64,000 nucleotides of DNA from Luteimonas sp. JM171 (GCF_001717465.1 NZ_CP017074.1:1082873-1146872), one strand, 5' to 3'. Positions 1 to 10,150 are shown, counted from the stretch's first letter. The notes: generated from the sequence alone by a model not told the origin. Translations and numbers: made by a program.

Positions 1-356
1 GCCTGCACCACGAAGAACATGCTTTTCACGTTGACCGCCTGCATGTGGTCCCAGTCGGCCTCGGTCATCTCCTCCAGCGTGGCCTGGGGGAAGATGCCGG
101 CGTTGGAGGCGAGGATGTCGAGCTGCCCGCACTCGGCCACCACCTCGTCCACCACCGCCCGCACCCGCGCCTGGTCGGTCACGTCGAGCTGCTTGAACAC
201 GCCGCCGATTTCCTTCGCGGTCGCGGCGCCGGTCTCGGCGTTGATGTCCGCCACCACCACCTTCGCCCCGGCCTTCGCCAGCACCAAGGCAATGCCCTTG
301 CCGATGCCCGCCGCGCCGCCGGTCACCAGCGCCGCCTGTCCTGAAAGGTCAAACAT
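1..356 (-). CDS. Short-chain dehydrogenase/reductase, C-terminus beyond window
   Basis: Partial gene; the start codon is inside the window and the 3' part lies off the left edge. The visible 118 residues form an N-terminal Rossmann fold of the SDR family: a TGGAAGIGKG dinucleotide-binding loop near residues 13-22, an aspartate after beta-2 (VVVADIN) that favours NAD(H), a DVTD motif and a SNAG motif. The family oxidises or reduces alcohols and ketones in the cytoplasm; the substrate cannot be told. The active-site YxxxK lies outside the window. It diverges from recC across a gap of about 95 bases. Confidence 0.85.
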   Translation of the reverse strand, partial: MFDLSGQAALVTGGAAGIGKGIALVLAKAGAKVVVADINAETGAATAKEIGGVFKQLDVTDQARVRAVVDEVVAECGQLDILASNAGIFPQATLEEMTEADWDHMQAVNVKSMFFVVQ

Positions 357-451
357 GCCCACGCTCCGTTGCTGCTGGAAAACCCCAGTATCGCCCGGAA
401 CCGTGCGCGTCTCCGGAATTGCGAACGGCCTCCGGCACAATGGGCGCATCC

Positions 452-3400
452 ATGACCACGCCCGCCGCGCCCGACTTCCGCCTCTACCACTCCAACTCGC
501 TGGAGGTGCTGGCGGGGATCCTGGCGGAAATCCTGCGCACGCCGCCGCCGGAGGCCTCGCCGCTGGCGCCGGACGTGGTGCTGATCCCGCAGGTGGCGAT
601 GCGCCGCTGGCTGCAGGCCACCCTGGCCGCGCGCCACGGCGTGGCGGCCAACATCGAGTTCCTCACCCCGGGTGAATTCGTCGGCCGCGCGCTCAAGGCG
701 AACCTGGAGGGCGAGGGCGACGAGCTCGATCCCGAGACCCTGCACTGGCCGCTCTACGCCGCCCTTACCGACAAGGACCTGCTGGCCGAACCGCCGCTGG
801 CCGCCATCGCCGCCCACGTGCAGGGCGACGACCCGCTGCGCGCCTGGTCGCTGGCCGGCGAACTGGCCCAGGTGTTCGGCAAGTACCAGGCCTGGCGGCG
901 CGACTGGCTGCTGCGCTGGGAGGACGGCGCCGATCCGGAAGATCCGCAGGCGATCCTCTGGCGGCGGGTGGCGCGCGGCAAGGCGCATCGCGCGCGCCGC
1001 ATCCAGCAGTACCTGGACCGGTTCGAAGCCGCCGACCGCCCGCAGCCCGCCGGCCTGCCCTCGCGCCTGTCCGCCTTCGCCACCCTCAACGTCTCGCCCG
1101 ACGCGCTGCGGGTGATCGCCACCCAGGCCCGCGCCGGCACCCTGCACTGCTTCGTGCCCTCGCCGGTGAAGGACTACTGGGGCGACCTGCAGAAGGTGCG
1201 GGACGTGCCGGAATCCGAACTCGCCACCGAAGGCGCGCTGCTGGCCGGGGGCGAGAGCCGACTGCTGCAGGCCTGGGGCGCCGCCGGCGTGGACTTCATG
1301 CGCCTGGTGGGCAATTACGAAGTGGTCCACGCCTCGGCCGAATTCGCCGCCCACGCCGACCCGGCCGACAGCGGCGGCAAGCTGCAGGGCAGCCTGCTGC
1401 GGCGCCTGCAGTCGGACCTGTTCCACCGCCGCGGCGCGCCCGGCTTTCCGCTGCGCGAGGAAGTCGACCGCGCCGATCCCAGCCTGCAGCTGCACGCCTG
1501 CCACACCCGCCTGCGCGAGCTGCAGGTGCTGCGCGACCAGCTGCGCGCGCTGTTCGACGACGAGCGTTTCGACCCGCCGCTGCAGCCGCGCGAGGTTGCG
1601 GTGCTGGCGCCGGACATCGACCCGTACCTGCCGTACCTGGACGCGGTGTTCGGCGACCGCGCCGGCGCCGACGCCATCCCCTACGCGCTGGCCGACGCCA
1701 GCCCGCTGGCCAACGAGCCGCTGGCCGAAGTGTTCCTGCGCCTGCTGGCGCTGCCGGTCTCGCGCTTCGGTCTGCACGAGATCCTGGACCTGCTCGCCAG
1801 CCCGGCGCTGGCCGAGGCCAACGGCCTGGACGCGCCCGCCATCGAGCGCCTGCAGGGCTGGCTCGACGCCGCCGGCGCGCGCTGGGGCCTGGACGCCAGC
1901 CACCGCGCCCGCTTCGACGCGCCCGAAGACGACGCCTACACCTGGGCCTTCGCCCTGGACCGCCTGCTGCTGGGCCATGCCAGCGGCAGCGACGCGCTGA
2001 TCCGCGCCAGCGACGGGCGCCTGGTGGCGCCGCTGCCCGAGCTTGAAGGCGGCGCGCTGGAAGCGCTCGACACCCTGGTGCGCCTGCTGCGCGTGCTCGC
2101 CCGCCACGCCAAGGTACTGGACGAGGCGATGACCCCGGCGCAGTGGCGCGAGCGCCTGCTGGAACTGCTCAAGACGCTGCTGCCCAAGCCGCCGTCCAGT
2201 CCCGCCAGCCAGCGCGCGTTGGACCGCCTGCGCACCCTGGTGGACGAGTTCGCGAAGACCGCGGAGAAGGCCGGCTTCGACGCCCCGGTGCCCGCCGAGG
2301 CCGTGCGCGCCCACTTCGGCGCGGTGCTGGCCGAAGCCGACGTGCGCGCGCCGCTGCTGACCGGCGGCATGAGCATCGCGCGCATGGTGCCGATGCGGCT
2401 GCTGCCGTTCCGGGTGATCTGCGTGCTGGGCATGAACGACGCCGAGTTCCCGCGCCGCGATCCCGCCCCCGGCCTCAACCGCCTCACCGCCGAGCTCGGC
2501 ACCGGCAGGCGCCGCGCCGGCGACCGCTCCACCCGCGCCGACGACCGCTTCCTGTTCCTGCAGCTGTTCACCGCCGCCCAGGACGTGTTCTACGTGAGCT
2601 GGCAGGGCGCCGACCCGCGCGACGGCAGCGCCCGCGAACCCTCGGTGCTGGTGTCCGAGCTGATCGACGCCGCCGCCGCCCAGCACGCGCCGGAAGCCGA
2701 GGCCGCCAAAGCGCTGGTGGTGCGCCACCCGCTGCAGCCGTTCTCGCCGCAGGCGTTCGGCTCGGAGGAGGAGCCGCGCCGCTTCTCCTACCACGCCCGC
2801 TGGCAGCAGGCCGCCGCCGGCGCCGCCAACCGGCGGGTGCCGCTGCCGCCGTGGTTCGCCGGCGAGCCTTTTGAGCGCGGCGAGGAAGAACCGGAGCTGT
2901 CGATCAGCGTGCTGCGCCGCTTCCTGCTCAACCCCGCCGAGTCCCTGCTCGAGCGCATGGGCATGCGCCTGGTGGAAGTGGAGGCGCACGGCGACGACCT
3001 CGAGCCGCTCGCCGGCCCCGAAGGCGGGCTGGAGCGCAGCATCCTGCAGCGCGCCCTGTTCGACGAGCTGCTGCAGGGCCGCGACGAGGACGCCATCCAC
3101 GCCGCGCTGCGCGCCCGCGGCCTGCTGCCCTCTGGCGCCGCCGGCCGCCGGGTGCTGGCCGACCAGCGCGAAGTGCTGCAGCCATGGCTGGAAGCCTTCG
3201 CCGCATGGCGCGGCGACGCCCAGCCCGGGTCGCTGCCGGCCGAAGTGGAGATCGACGGCGTGCGCGTGCACGGCCGCATCCAGGACGTGTATCCGCACGG
3301 CATCGCCCGCCTGCGCTTCGGCAAGCCCAACGGCCCCAGCGTGATCCGCAGCGGGCTGGACTGGCTGCTCGCACGCGCCGCGGGCATCGATCTGCCGGTC

Positions 3401-3835
3401 GTGGATTTTTATGACGGCGGCGACGCCGGACCCGGCCCGCACCAGCGCGAGGCGATTTCGGAAGAGCAGGCCCGCACCGCGCTGCGCGAACTGTTCGCCG
3501 TGCGCGCCATGGGCCTGCGCGAGCCGCTGCTCTATGCGCCCTACAGCGCCTGGTGCTTCGTCAACGCCGACAACTTTGACCGCGGCGTGGACGCCGCCCG
3601 CAAGCAGTGGCACGGCAGCGGCGGCTTCGGCGGCTTTGCCGAAGGGCAGGGCGATGCGCTGCGACAGGTGCTGCGCGGCTGCGATCCGTTTGCGGATGAC
3701 GAATCCGTGCTCCGCTTCGCCGATGTCGCCCTCACCGTGTTCGTCGCCCTGCGCGACGGCGTGGTCCACGGCGGCGTCGATCCGGCCTCACTCGCCGGCC
3801 TGGCCCGTCCGCACGAGCCGGAGGACAGTGAGTGA
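452..3835 (+). CDS. recC: Exodeoxyribonuclease V subunit gamma (RecC)
   Basis: About 1127 residues, the usual RecC length. RecC is the non-catalytic scaffold of RecBCD: it splits the duplex ahead of the motors and recognises Chi during double-strand break repair and degradation of foreign linear DNA. The protein has the inactivated helicase-like body (QVAMRRWLQ near the N-terminus, ICVLGMNDAEFPR mid-protein) and no intact Walker A loop, as expected. The ATG at 452 fits homologues (protein begins MTTPAAPDF); in-frame ATGs at 419 and 440 are less likely. It is first in a recC-recB-recD operon and overlaps recB by 4 bases (GTGA). Confidence 0.95.
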   Translation: MTTPAAPDFRLYHSNSLEVLAGILAEILRTPPPEASPLAPDVVLIPQVAMRRWLQATLAARHGVAANIEFLTPGEFVGRALKANLEGEGDELDPETLHWPLYAALTDKDLLAEPPLAAIAAHVQGDDPLRAWSLAGELAQVFGKYQAWRRDWLLRWEDGADPEDPQAILWRRVARGKAHRARRIQQYLDRFEAADRPQPAGLPSRLSAFATLNVSPDALRVIATQARAGTLHCFVPSPVKDYWGDLQKVRDVPESELATEGALLAGGESRLLQAWGAAGVDFMRLVGNYEVVHASAEFAAHADPADSGGKLQGSLLRRLQSDLFHRRGAPGFPLREEVDRADPSLQLHACHTRLRELQVLRDQLRALFDDERFDPPLQPREVAVLAPDIDPYLPYLDAVFGDRAGADAIPYALADASPLANEPLAEVFLRLLALPVSRFGLHEILDLLASPALAEANGLDAPAIERLQGWLDAAGARWGLDASHRARFDAPEDDAYTWAFALDRLLLGHASGSDALIRASDGRLVAPLPELEGGALEALDTLVRLLRVLARHAKVLDEAMTPAQWRERLLELLKTLLPKPPSSPASQRALDRLRTLVDEFAKTAEKAGFDAPVPAEAVRAHFGAVLAEADVRAPLLTGGMSIARMVPMRLLPFRVICVLGMNDAEFPRRDPAPGLNRLTAELGTGRRRAGDRSTRADDRFLFLQLFTAAQDVFYVSWQGADPRDGSAREPSVLVSELIDAAAAQHAPEAEAAKALVVRHPLQPFSPQAFGSEEEPRRFSYHARWQQAAAGAANRRVPLPPWFAGEPFERGEEEPELSISVLRRFLLNPAESLLERMGMRLVEVEAHGDDLEPLAGPEGGLERSILQRALFDELLQGRDEDAIHAALRARGLLPSGAAGRRVLADQREVLQPWLEAFAAWRGDAQPGSLPAEVEIDGVRVHGRIQDVYPHGIARLRFGKPNGPSVIRSGLDWLLARAAGIDLPVVDFYDGGDAGPGPHQREAISEEQARTALRELFAVRAMGLREPLLYAPYSAWCFVNADNFDRGVDAARKQWHGSGGFGGFAEGQGDALRQVLRGCDPFADDESVLRFADVALTVFVALRDGVVHGGVDPASLAGLARPHEPEDSE

Positions 3836-6800
3836 GCAGCACCGATCCCTACCTGAGCCAGGAGCTGAAGGGCGTTTGGGCCATCGAGGCCTCCGCCGGC
3901 ACCGGCAAGACCTTCACCCTGGCCACCCTGCTGGCGCGGCTGGTGCTTGAGGAAGACCTGGGCGTGGGCGAGATCCTCGCCGTCACCTTCACCGAGGCCG
4001 CCACCCAGGAGCTGCGCGCGCGGGTGCGCCAGCGGCTGGTGCTGGCAGCGGACGTGGCGGCGGAAGCGCCGCTTGGTGACTCCCCGGAAGCCACGCTGAT
4101 GCAGGCGCTGATCGACCAGCACCTTGCGAAGGGCAAGGAATCCCGCGACGCCCTGCGCCGCCGCCTGCGCCGTGCCGCCGACGACATCGACATGGCGGCC
4201 ATCTTCACCATCCACGGCTTCTGCGCGCGCGTGCTGCGCGAGCATGCGCTGGAAAGCGGGCAGGGCTTCGACCCGCCGGAGCTGTTGCCCAGCGACGCCG
4301 ACCTGCGCGCCGCCATCGCCGCTGACCTGTGGCGCGCCCACGCCGTGGATGCCGATACCGTCGACGACCTGCACGCGCTGTGGCCGCAGGGCCCCGACGC
4401 GCTCGCGGCCGACCTCTCCCCGCTGGTGCGCGAAGACCGGCTGCTGCCGGCGCCACCCGACGACCTGCCCGATCCCGGCCCGATGCTCCGCGCCGCCGCG
4501 GAACAATTCGCCGAAGCCGCCCGCACCCACGGCGACGGCTTCCGCGACGACCTGCTGCGCGCCGCCAGCGGCGGGGTGCTCAACAAGGGCAGCTACAAGG
4601 CCGAGTGGATCAACGAGCTGTTCGCCCAGCTCAGGACCTGGTGCAGCGGCAACACCCGGCGCCCGTTCCGCCACGGCAAGTTCGCCAACCTGCAGCGCGA
4701 TACGCTCGCCAAGCGCACCCTCAAGGGACAGCAGGCCAACACCCCGGATTCGCCCCTGTGCGACGCCGTGGCCGACTACGCCGCCGCGCTGGCCGAAGCC
4801 GACCGCATGCAGGAAGACCGCAAGACGGCCCTGCTGCACCGCCTGCGCGAAGACGCGCGCCGCCGCCTGGAGCGCCACAAACGCCAGGCCCGCGTGCTCA
4901 CCTTCGATGACCAGATCGACCGCGTGGCCAATGCGCTGGATGGCGAACACGGCGACGCCCTGGTCGAGCGCCTGCGCGGGCAGTACCGCATCGCCCTGGT
5001 GGACGAGTTCCAGGACACCGACCCGCGCCAGTGGAAGATCTTCAACCGCGTGTTCGGCGCCAACAGCGACGAGCCCGCGCTGTTTTTGATCGGCGACCCC
5101 AAGCAGGCCATCTACGGCTTCCGCGGCGGCGACGTGGAGACCTACCTGGCCGCCAGGCAGACGGCGCAGGAGGCTCCGTCGCTGGCGCACAACTTCCGCT
5201 CGCGCCCGTCCGTGCTGCAAAGCATCGGGGCGCTCTACGCCCAGGCGCAGGATGCGCACGCCGCCGATCCGGACAAGATCGCCCCGCCCTTCATCGACGA
5301 TCGCATCGCCTTCTACCCGGTGCAGCCGGGCGGCACGCGCGCCGACGACGAGTACCAGCGCGGTGGCAAACCCGCCCCCGCGCTCACCCTGTGGCGCGCC
5401 CCGGAGCCGACCGAAACCGACCGCCAGGGCAACCCCAAGCCCTACACCGCCGGGCAATCGCGCGAGCTGGCCACCCGCGCCTGCGTGGCCGCCATCCACC
5501 GCGTGCTCACCGAGGCCCGCGCCGGCACCGCCACCATCAAGGGCGAGCCGGTGCGCCCCGGCGACATCGCCGTGCTGGTGCGCACCCATCGCGAGGCGAT
5601 GCAGATCCGCGATGCGCTGGCCGCCGTCGGCATTCCCGCCGTGGCCGCCGGCAAGCAGAGCCTGTTTGCCACCAGCGAGGCGCGCGAGCTGCACACCCTC
5701 TTGCAGGCGCTGGTGCACGGCGCCGACGACCGCCGCCTGCGCGCCGCGCTTGCCACCGTGCTGGTGGGCGAGGACGCCCACGCCATCGCCGCGCTGGATG
5801 CCGAGGGCGACGTGCTGCAGCAGAAGCAGCTCGAGGCCCTGGCCTGGCGCGAGCGCCTGCAGCGCGGCGGCCCGCTGGCGCTGGTGGGCGAGCTGTGTTC
5901 GCAGCACGCCCCGCGCCTGCTCGGCCTGATGGACGGCGAGCGCCGCCTCACCAACTACCTGCAGCTGGCCGAGCACCTGCAGGAAGCCCAGCGCACCGCC
6001 CTGGGCCTGCACGGCCTGCTCGACTGGCTGGCCCGCGCCATCGCCGAGGCCAACGACAACGACGAGGCCCAGCTGCTGCGCCTGGAGTCCGACGCCCGCC
6101 GCGTGCAGATCGTTACCCTGCACAAGAGCAAGGGCCTGGAGTACCCGCTGGTGTTCCTGCCCTACGTGGGCATCGGCGGCAAGCCGCGCCATCACGGCGG
6201 GCGCGTGGTGGTGCACGGCGACAACGGCCGCGAGCTGCACTGGAAGCTGCAGGAAGAGACCAGCGGCTGGGCGGAGGCCTGCGAAGCCTGGCGCCGCAGC
6301 CAGCGCGCCGAGGACGCGCGCCTGCTTTACGTCGGCCTCACCCGCACCCGCGACGCCCTGTGGCTGGCCACCGGCCACTTCTACGCCGGCGCGCAGTCGC
6401 CGCTGAGCCAGATGGTGAGCAACCCGGAACAACTGGCCGCGCGCGTGCCCGATGCCATCGCCATCGACGACGCCGTGCCGCCTCGTGACCTGCCCTGGCT
6501 CGGCGCCGAGCTGGCGGAAGAAGTGCCCCCCGCCCGCACCGCCAGGCGCCCGCTCGCCAGCGACTGGTGGGTCTACAGCTTCACCCAGCTTGCCCGCGCC
6601 GAGGCCGGCCACGACACCTCCAGCGCCGCCACCCAGCCCGCCCCCGGCGGCCGCGACGAGCCGCACGTGGATCCGGATGCCGCCCCCATCGAACTCACCG
6701 ACACCGACCGCAAGTTCAGTGGCGCCCGTTTCGGCGTGGTGCTGCACGAAGTGTTCGAAAACGCCGACTTCGCCGCCTGGCAGGGCTGGCGCCCCGGCAA

Positions 6801-7458
6801 GGACGCCCCGGAAGGCGAACGCAAGAAGATCACCGACGCCCTGGGCAAGGGCGGCTATCCCGCCGGGGACATGGAGGAAGGCATCGCCGTCATCACCCCC
6901 ATGATCGGCCACACCCTCACCGCCACCCTTCCCGAAGGCACCGCGCTGGCCGCCGTGCCGGAAGACCACCGCCGCGCGGAGATCGAGTTCCAGTTCTCCC
7001 TTGCGCCCACCCGCGTCGATGCGCTGCTGGCCCTGCTGCACCGCCACGGCCTGCTCACCAGCCGCCAGGGGTTTGGCGCGCGGCGCAGGCTGGAAGGCCT
7101 GATGACCGGCCTGATCGACCTCACCTACCTGCATGACGGCCGCTGGCACGTGCTCGACTACAAATCCAACCGCCTGCCCGGCTACGGCCCGGCCGAGCTG
7201 GAGGAGGCCATGGCGCACAGCGAGTACGGCCTGCAGGCGCTGATCTACACCCTGGCCCTGCACCGCTGGCTGCGCTTCCGCCTGGGCGATGGCTACGACT
7301 ACGCGCGCGACTTCGGCGGCGCCCGCTACGTGTTCTGCCGCGGCGTGGACGCCACCGGCAGCGAAGGGCAGGGCATCCACGCCTGGCGCTTCGAGCCCGA
7401 GCTGGTGCACGCACTCGACAAGCTGTTTGCCGGCGATGCGCAGGAGGCCGCCGCATGA
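3832..7458 (+). CDS. recB: Exodeoxyribonuclease V subunit beta (RecB)
   Basis: 1208 residues with a GTG start that overlaps the recC stop. RecB is the 3'-5' SF1 helicase and the only nuclease of RecBCD, and it loads RecA after Chi. A Walker A loop ASAGTGKT lies at residues 20-27, the helicase motif II region reads LVDEFQDTD, and a late helicase motif reads VTLHKSKGLEYPLVFLP. Near the C-terminus the sequence GLIDLTYLHDGRWHVLDYKS carries the D...DYK nuclease signature. All parts look intact, so the enzyme should be active. It overlaps recD by 4 bases (ATGA). Confidence 0.97.
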   Translation: MSSTDPYLSQELKGVWAIEASAGTGKTFTLATLLARLVLEEDLGVGEILAVTFTEAATQELRARVRQRLVLAADVAAEAPLGDSPEATLMQALIDQHLAKGKESRDALRRRLRRAADDIDMAAIFTIHGFCARVLREHALESGQGFDPPELLPSDADLRAAIAADLWRAHAVDADTVDDLHALWPQGPDALAADLSPLVREDRLLPAPPDDLPDPGPMLRAAAEQFAEAARTHGDGFRDDLLRAASGGVLNKGSYKAEWINELFAQLRTWCSGNTRRPFRHGKFANLQRDTLAKRTLKGQQANTPDSPLCDAVADYAAALAEADRMQEDRKTALLHRLREDARRRLERHKRQARVLTFDDQIDRVANALDGEHGDALVERLRGQYRIALVDEFQDTDPRQWKIFNRVFGANSDEPALFLIGDPKQAIYGFRGGDVETYLAARQTAQEAPSLAHNFRSRPSVLQSIGALYAQAQDAHAADPDKIAPPFIDDRIAFYPVQPGGTRADDEYQRGGKPAPALTLWRAPEPTETDRQGNPKPYTAGQSRELATRACVAAIHRVLTEARAGTATIKGEPVRPGDIAVLVRTHREAMQIRDALAAVGIPAVAAGKQSLFATSEARELHTLLQALVHGADDRRLRAALATVLVGEDAHAIAALDAEGDVLQQKQLEALAWRERLQRGGPLALVGELCSQHAPRLLGLMDGERRLTNYLQLAEHLQEAQRTALGLHGLLDWLARAIAEANDNDEAQLLRLESDARRVQIVTLHKSKGLEYPLVFLPYVGIGGKPRHHGGRVVVHGDNGRELHWKLQEETSGWAEACEAWRRSQRAEDARLLYVGLTRTRDALWLATGHFYAGAQSPLSQMVSNPEQLAARVPDAIAIDDAVPPRDLPWLGAELAEEVPPARTARRPLASDWWVYSFTQLARAEAGHDTSSAATQPAPGGRDEPHVDPDAAPIELTDTDRKFSGARFGVVLHEVFENADFAAWQGWRPGKDAPEGERKKITDALGKGGYPAGDMEEGIAVITPMIGHTLTATLPEGTALAAVPEDHRRAEIEFQFSLAPTRVDALLALLHRHGLLTSRQGFGARRRLEGLMTGLIDLTYLHDGRWHVLDYKSNRLPGYGPAELEEAMAHSEYGLQALIYTLALHRWLRFRLGDGYDYARDFGGARYVFCRGVDATGSEGQGIHAWRFEPELVHALDKLFAGDAQEAAA

Positions 7459-9260
7459 GCCTGCTCAAGGCCCTCACCAGCGCCGGCGCCCTGCGCACGC
7501 TCGACCACGCCCTGGCGGAAAGCCTGCGCCGGCTGGATCCGGACACGCCCGACGCGGTGCTCGCCGCCGCGGCCCTGGCCTCGCTGGCCGTGGCCGAAGG
7601 ACACGCCGGCTTCGATCCCGCCGAGCCCCAGCGCCTCATCGAAGCCCCCATCGACTGGCCCGCGCCGGATGCCTGGCGACAGGCGCTGGAATTCTCGCGC
7701 TGGGTGGCCTGCCCGCAGGCCGGCGACGCCGAATCCCCGGCCGACGCCCTGCTGGTGTTCGAACACGGTCTGGTCTACCTGCGCCGCTACCGCGAATACG
7801 AGCGCCGCCTGGCCGAAGGCCTGCGCCGCATCGGCAGCGCCACCCCGCACGTGGCCGCGGAAGAGGGCAAAGCCGGCCAGGCCCAGGTGCCGGACCACCT
7901 CGCCCCCCTGTTCGCCCGGCTTTTCCCCGATGCCGCCAGCGGCGAGGACATGCAATCGCGCGCCGCCGCCGCCGCGCTCCGGCACAGCCTGCTGCTGGTC
8001 ACCGGCGGCCCCGGTACCGGCAAGACCACCACCATCACCCGCATGCTGGTGCTGCTGGCCGCCCAGGCCCGCGAGGCCGGCGCCGCGCCGCCGCGCATCG
8101 CCCTGGCCGCGCCCACCGGCCGCGCCGCCGAGCGCATGGCCGAAAGCGTGCGCCACGCCGTGCAGGCGCTGCGCGCCCTGGGCGTGGACGAGGCCCTGTG
8201 CGCCCAGCTCCCCACCGCCGGCACCACCCTGCACCGCCTGCTCGGCACCATCCCCGACAGCCCCACGTTCCGGCACCACGCCGACAACCCGCTGCCGTTT
8301 GATGTGGTGGTGGTGGACGAAGCCTCCATGATCGACCTGCCGCTGATGGCGAAGCTCGTGGAGGCCGTGCCGGATGGGGCGCGACTGGTCCTCCTCGGCG
8401 ACCCCGACCAGCTCCCCTCGGTGGAGGCAGGCGATGTGCTCGCCGGCATCCTTCGTGCCGCGGAGGCCAGCAAGGACAGCGGCAATTTCCCTGCTCGCCA
8501 CGTCCACCTCACCCGCGGTTACCGGCAGAGCGCAGGACTCGACCTCGCTCCGCTCGCGGCTGCCGTACGCGAAGGTGATGCCGAAACCGCGCTCTCCTTG
8601 CTGCGGAGCGGCAGCCTCTCCGGCGTCCACTTCCACGAAGGCAATGCCGACCCACTGCGGACCCATCGCGACGAGCTGCTGGCGCACTGGCAGCCCCTGG
8701 CGGAAGTGGATGATCCGGCTGAAGCGCTTGCGCTGGCGAACAAGTTGCGCATTCTGACCGCGGTGCGCGAAGGACCCCACGGGGCGCGGAGCTTGAATTC
8801 GCGAATTGAGGAAATGCTCACCGGTGCTCGCAGTGGTGCCCCCAATGCCTCCGCGAGCCGCTACTTCCACGGCCGCCTCTTGCTGATAACAGAAAACAGC
8901 TACCGCCATCGCCTGTTCAACGGCGACATCGGCATTTGCCTGCGCGGTGAAAGCGGAACACTGATGGCTTGGTTCCCCGGCGACGATGCGCGCGCGCCGC
9001 GACCATTCCATCCGGCCACTCTGCCGGCACACGACAGTGCATTCGCGATGACGGTGCACAAGGCGCAGGGGAGCGAGTTTGACGAGGTGTGGTTGGTGTT
9101 GCCGGAGCGTTTCAGCCGCGTGCTGTCGCGGGAGCTGGTGTACACGGGGATGACGAGGGCACGGACCGTGTTGAGTTTGGCGGGAAGTGCGGTCGTCCTT
9201 ACGGCTGCGATGGCACGGCATGCGGAACGATGGTCGGGTTTAATGAAACGGCTTAGCTGA
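7455..9260 (+). CDS. recD: Exodeoxyribonuclease V subunit alpha (RecD)
   Basis: 601 residues. RecD is the 5'-3' SF1 helicase motor of RecBCD. The Walker A loop GGPGTGKT lies at residues 184-191, the DEAS motif (VVVDEASMIDLPL) follows, and the C-terminal UvrD-like end has FAMTVHKAQGSEFDEV and YTGMTRAR. It closes the operon. Base use changes inside the gene: up to about 8340 nearly every third position is G or C, while the last 900 bases are visibly more relaxed, although all motifs remain. Confidence 0.96.
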   Translation: MSLLKALTSAGALRTLDHALAESLRRLDPDTPDAVLAAAALASLAVAEGHAGFDPAEPQRLIEAPIDWPAPDAWRQALEFSRWVACPQAGDAESPADALLVFEHGLVYLRRYREYERRLAEGLRRIGSATPHVAAEEGKAGQAQVPDHLAPLFARLFPDAASGEDMQSRAAAAALRHSLLLVTGGPGTGKTTTITRMLVLLAAQAREAGAAPPRIALAAPTGRAAERMAESVRHAVQALRALGVDEALCAQLPTAGTTLHRLLGTIPDSPTFRHHADNPLPFDVVVVDEASMIDLPLMAKLVEAVPDGARLVLLGDPDQLPSVEAGDVLAGILRAAEASKDSGNFPARHVHLTRGYRQSAGLDLAPLAAAVREGDAETALSLLRSGSLSGVHFHEGNADPLRTHRDELLAHWQPLAEVDDPAEALALANKLRILTAVREGPHGARSLNSRIEEMLTGARSGAPNASASRYFHGRLLLITENSYRHRLFNGDIGICLRGESGTLMAWFPGDDARAPRPFHPATLPAHDSAFAMTVHKAQGSEFDEVWLVLPERFSRVLSRELVYTGMTRARTVLSLAGSAVVLTAAMARHAERWSGLMKRLS

Positions 9261-9285
9261 TAGCTGAGCGACTGCTTTCGACCCA

Positions 9286-9314
9286 AAGCGGTCGCTGCCC
9301 ACCAGCGACCGCTT
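9286..9314. terminator. Hairpin between convergent recD and membrane-protein gene
   Basis: A perfect 11-bp stem (AAGCGGTCGCT / AGCGACCGCTT) with a 7-base loop lies between the two convergent gene ends. There is no real T-run on the plus strand; the minus strand continues TTTGGG. It is likely a weak bidirectional terminator. Confidence 0.55.
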
Positions 9315-9324
9315 CCCCCGTTGT

Positions 9325-9603
9325 TCAACGCACGCTCTGGCGGAACTTCTCCCAGAGGCGCCGTCGTGCCTGGTAGGCGCTTACCCCGAGCAGCAGGGCC
9401 GCCAGCCAGATGGTGCCTTCGGTGGTCACCGCGGCCAATGTGGCCAGGACGAGCATCGCCCCGGTGTCCACCTTCAGCCCGATGCCGACTGCCAGTGCGA
9501 TCCACGACGTTAGGCAAGCGAAGCCCGCCAGCTTGATCCACATCCACTTGCGCCGCTGGGCCGGCTGTGATTCCGTCACCGCGACATCCACCGGGCGGCT
9601 CAT
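9325..9603 (-). CDS. Small two-helix membrane protein, unknown function
   Basis: 92 residues. No family is recognised. After a polar N-terminus (about 25 residues) there are two hydrophobic stretches, around residues 28-45 and 48-68, then a basic tail (ARRRLWEKFRQ), which suggests a small inner-membrane protein. The ATG at 9603 overlaps the end of the upstream NTF2-like gene by 4 bases, so it is probably translationally coupled and third in the operon after the amidohydrolase (10151-11596) and the NTF2-like protein. Confidence 0.6.
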   Translation of the reverse strand: MSRPVDVAVTESQPAQRRKWMWIKLAGFACLTSWIALAVGIGLKVDTGAMLVLATLAAVTTEGTIWLAALLLGVSAYQARRRLWEKFRQSVR

Positions 9604-10148
9604 TTCGCACCTGCCCGGGTCCGCGGCAGAAAGGCCTCGGGCAGCGGCGAGGACGGCGTTTCCACAATGCCCACGTTGGACACGATCCACCAGCGCTCAC
9701 CATCGTTGAGCAGCTGGAAGTGGTTCAGTCCGCGCATCAACGGCTCCTCGTCGCTGGTGCGCAGGCGGATCTCGAAGCTGCTCATCACCGAAGCAAGCAG
9801 TCCGTGCTGCTCGACCTTCGTCACCAGCGGGAGCTCGTGGAAGCCGGTGGCGGCGTAGGCGGTTTCGGTCTGGGTGATCAGCTCTTCGCTGCCCATGCCC
9901 ATGATGCCGCTGCCGATGCTGGAATCCATGGCCACCGACATGCGGGCCCCATCGAGGAACAGGTCGCGATAGCGGTCCCAGTCGCGCTGGGTGCCGGCGT
10001 CGCCGGAGATCGTGTCGTACAGGGCGTGCACGATGGCCTCGGGGGATTCCCAATCCTCGGAGCCGGCGTGGGCGGTCGTGGCCAGGCCCAGGGACAAGCC
10101 TGCAAACAGCAGGGTGCGGGTGGCGATGTGCTGGAATGTACGCTTCAT
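9600..10148 (-). CDS. Exported NTF2/SnoaL-like protein
   Basis: 182 residues. Residues 1-28 look like a Sec signal peptide (basic start, LLFAGLSLGLATT core, AHA cleavage). The rest has the pattern of an NTF2-like cone fold of the SnoaL type (DRYRDLFLDGARMSV; FQLLNDGERWWIVSNVG). No catalytic function can be assigned. Two in-frame ATGs lie at 10154 and 10148; an AGGGAG ribosome site stands 7 bases before the second and almost touches the first, so 10148 is the better start. It begins 2 bases after the amidohydrolase stop, so the two are likely cotranscribed. Confidence 0.75.
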   Translation of the reverse strand: MKRTFQHIATRTLLFAGLSLGLATTAHAGSEDWESPEAIVHALYDTISGDAGTQRDWDRYRDLFLDGARMSVAMDSSIGSGIMGMGSEELITQTETAYAATGFHELPLVTKVEQHGLLASVMSSFEIRLRTSDEEPLMRGLNHFQLLNDGERWWIVSNVGIVETPSSPLPEAFLPRTRAGAK

Positions 10149-10150
10149 GG

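Noticed and set aside
323..7410. Very long open frames on the minus strand opposite recC and recB (over 1100 codons each)
   Set aside because: They are shadows caused by extreme third-position G+C; their translations are low-complexity (Ala, Gly, Arg, His, Gln) and the plus strand holds full-length RecC and RecB.
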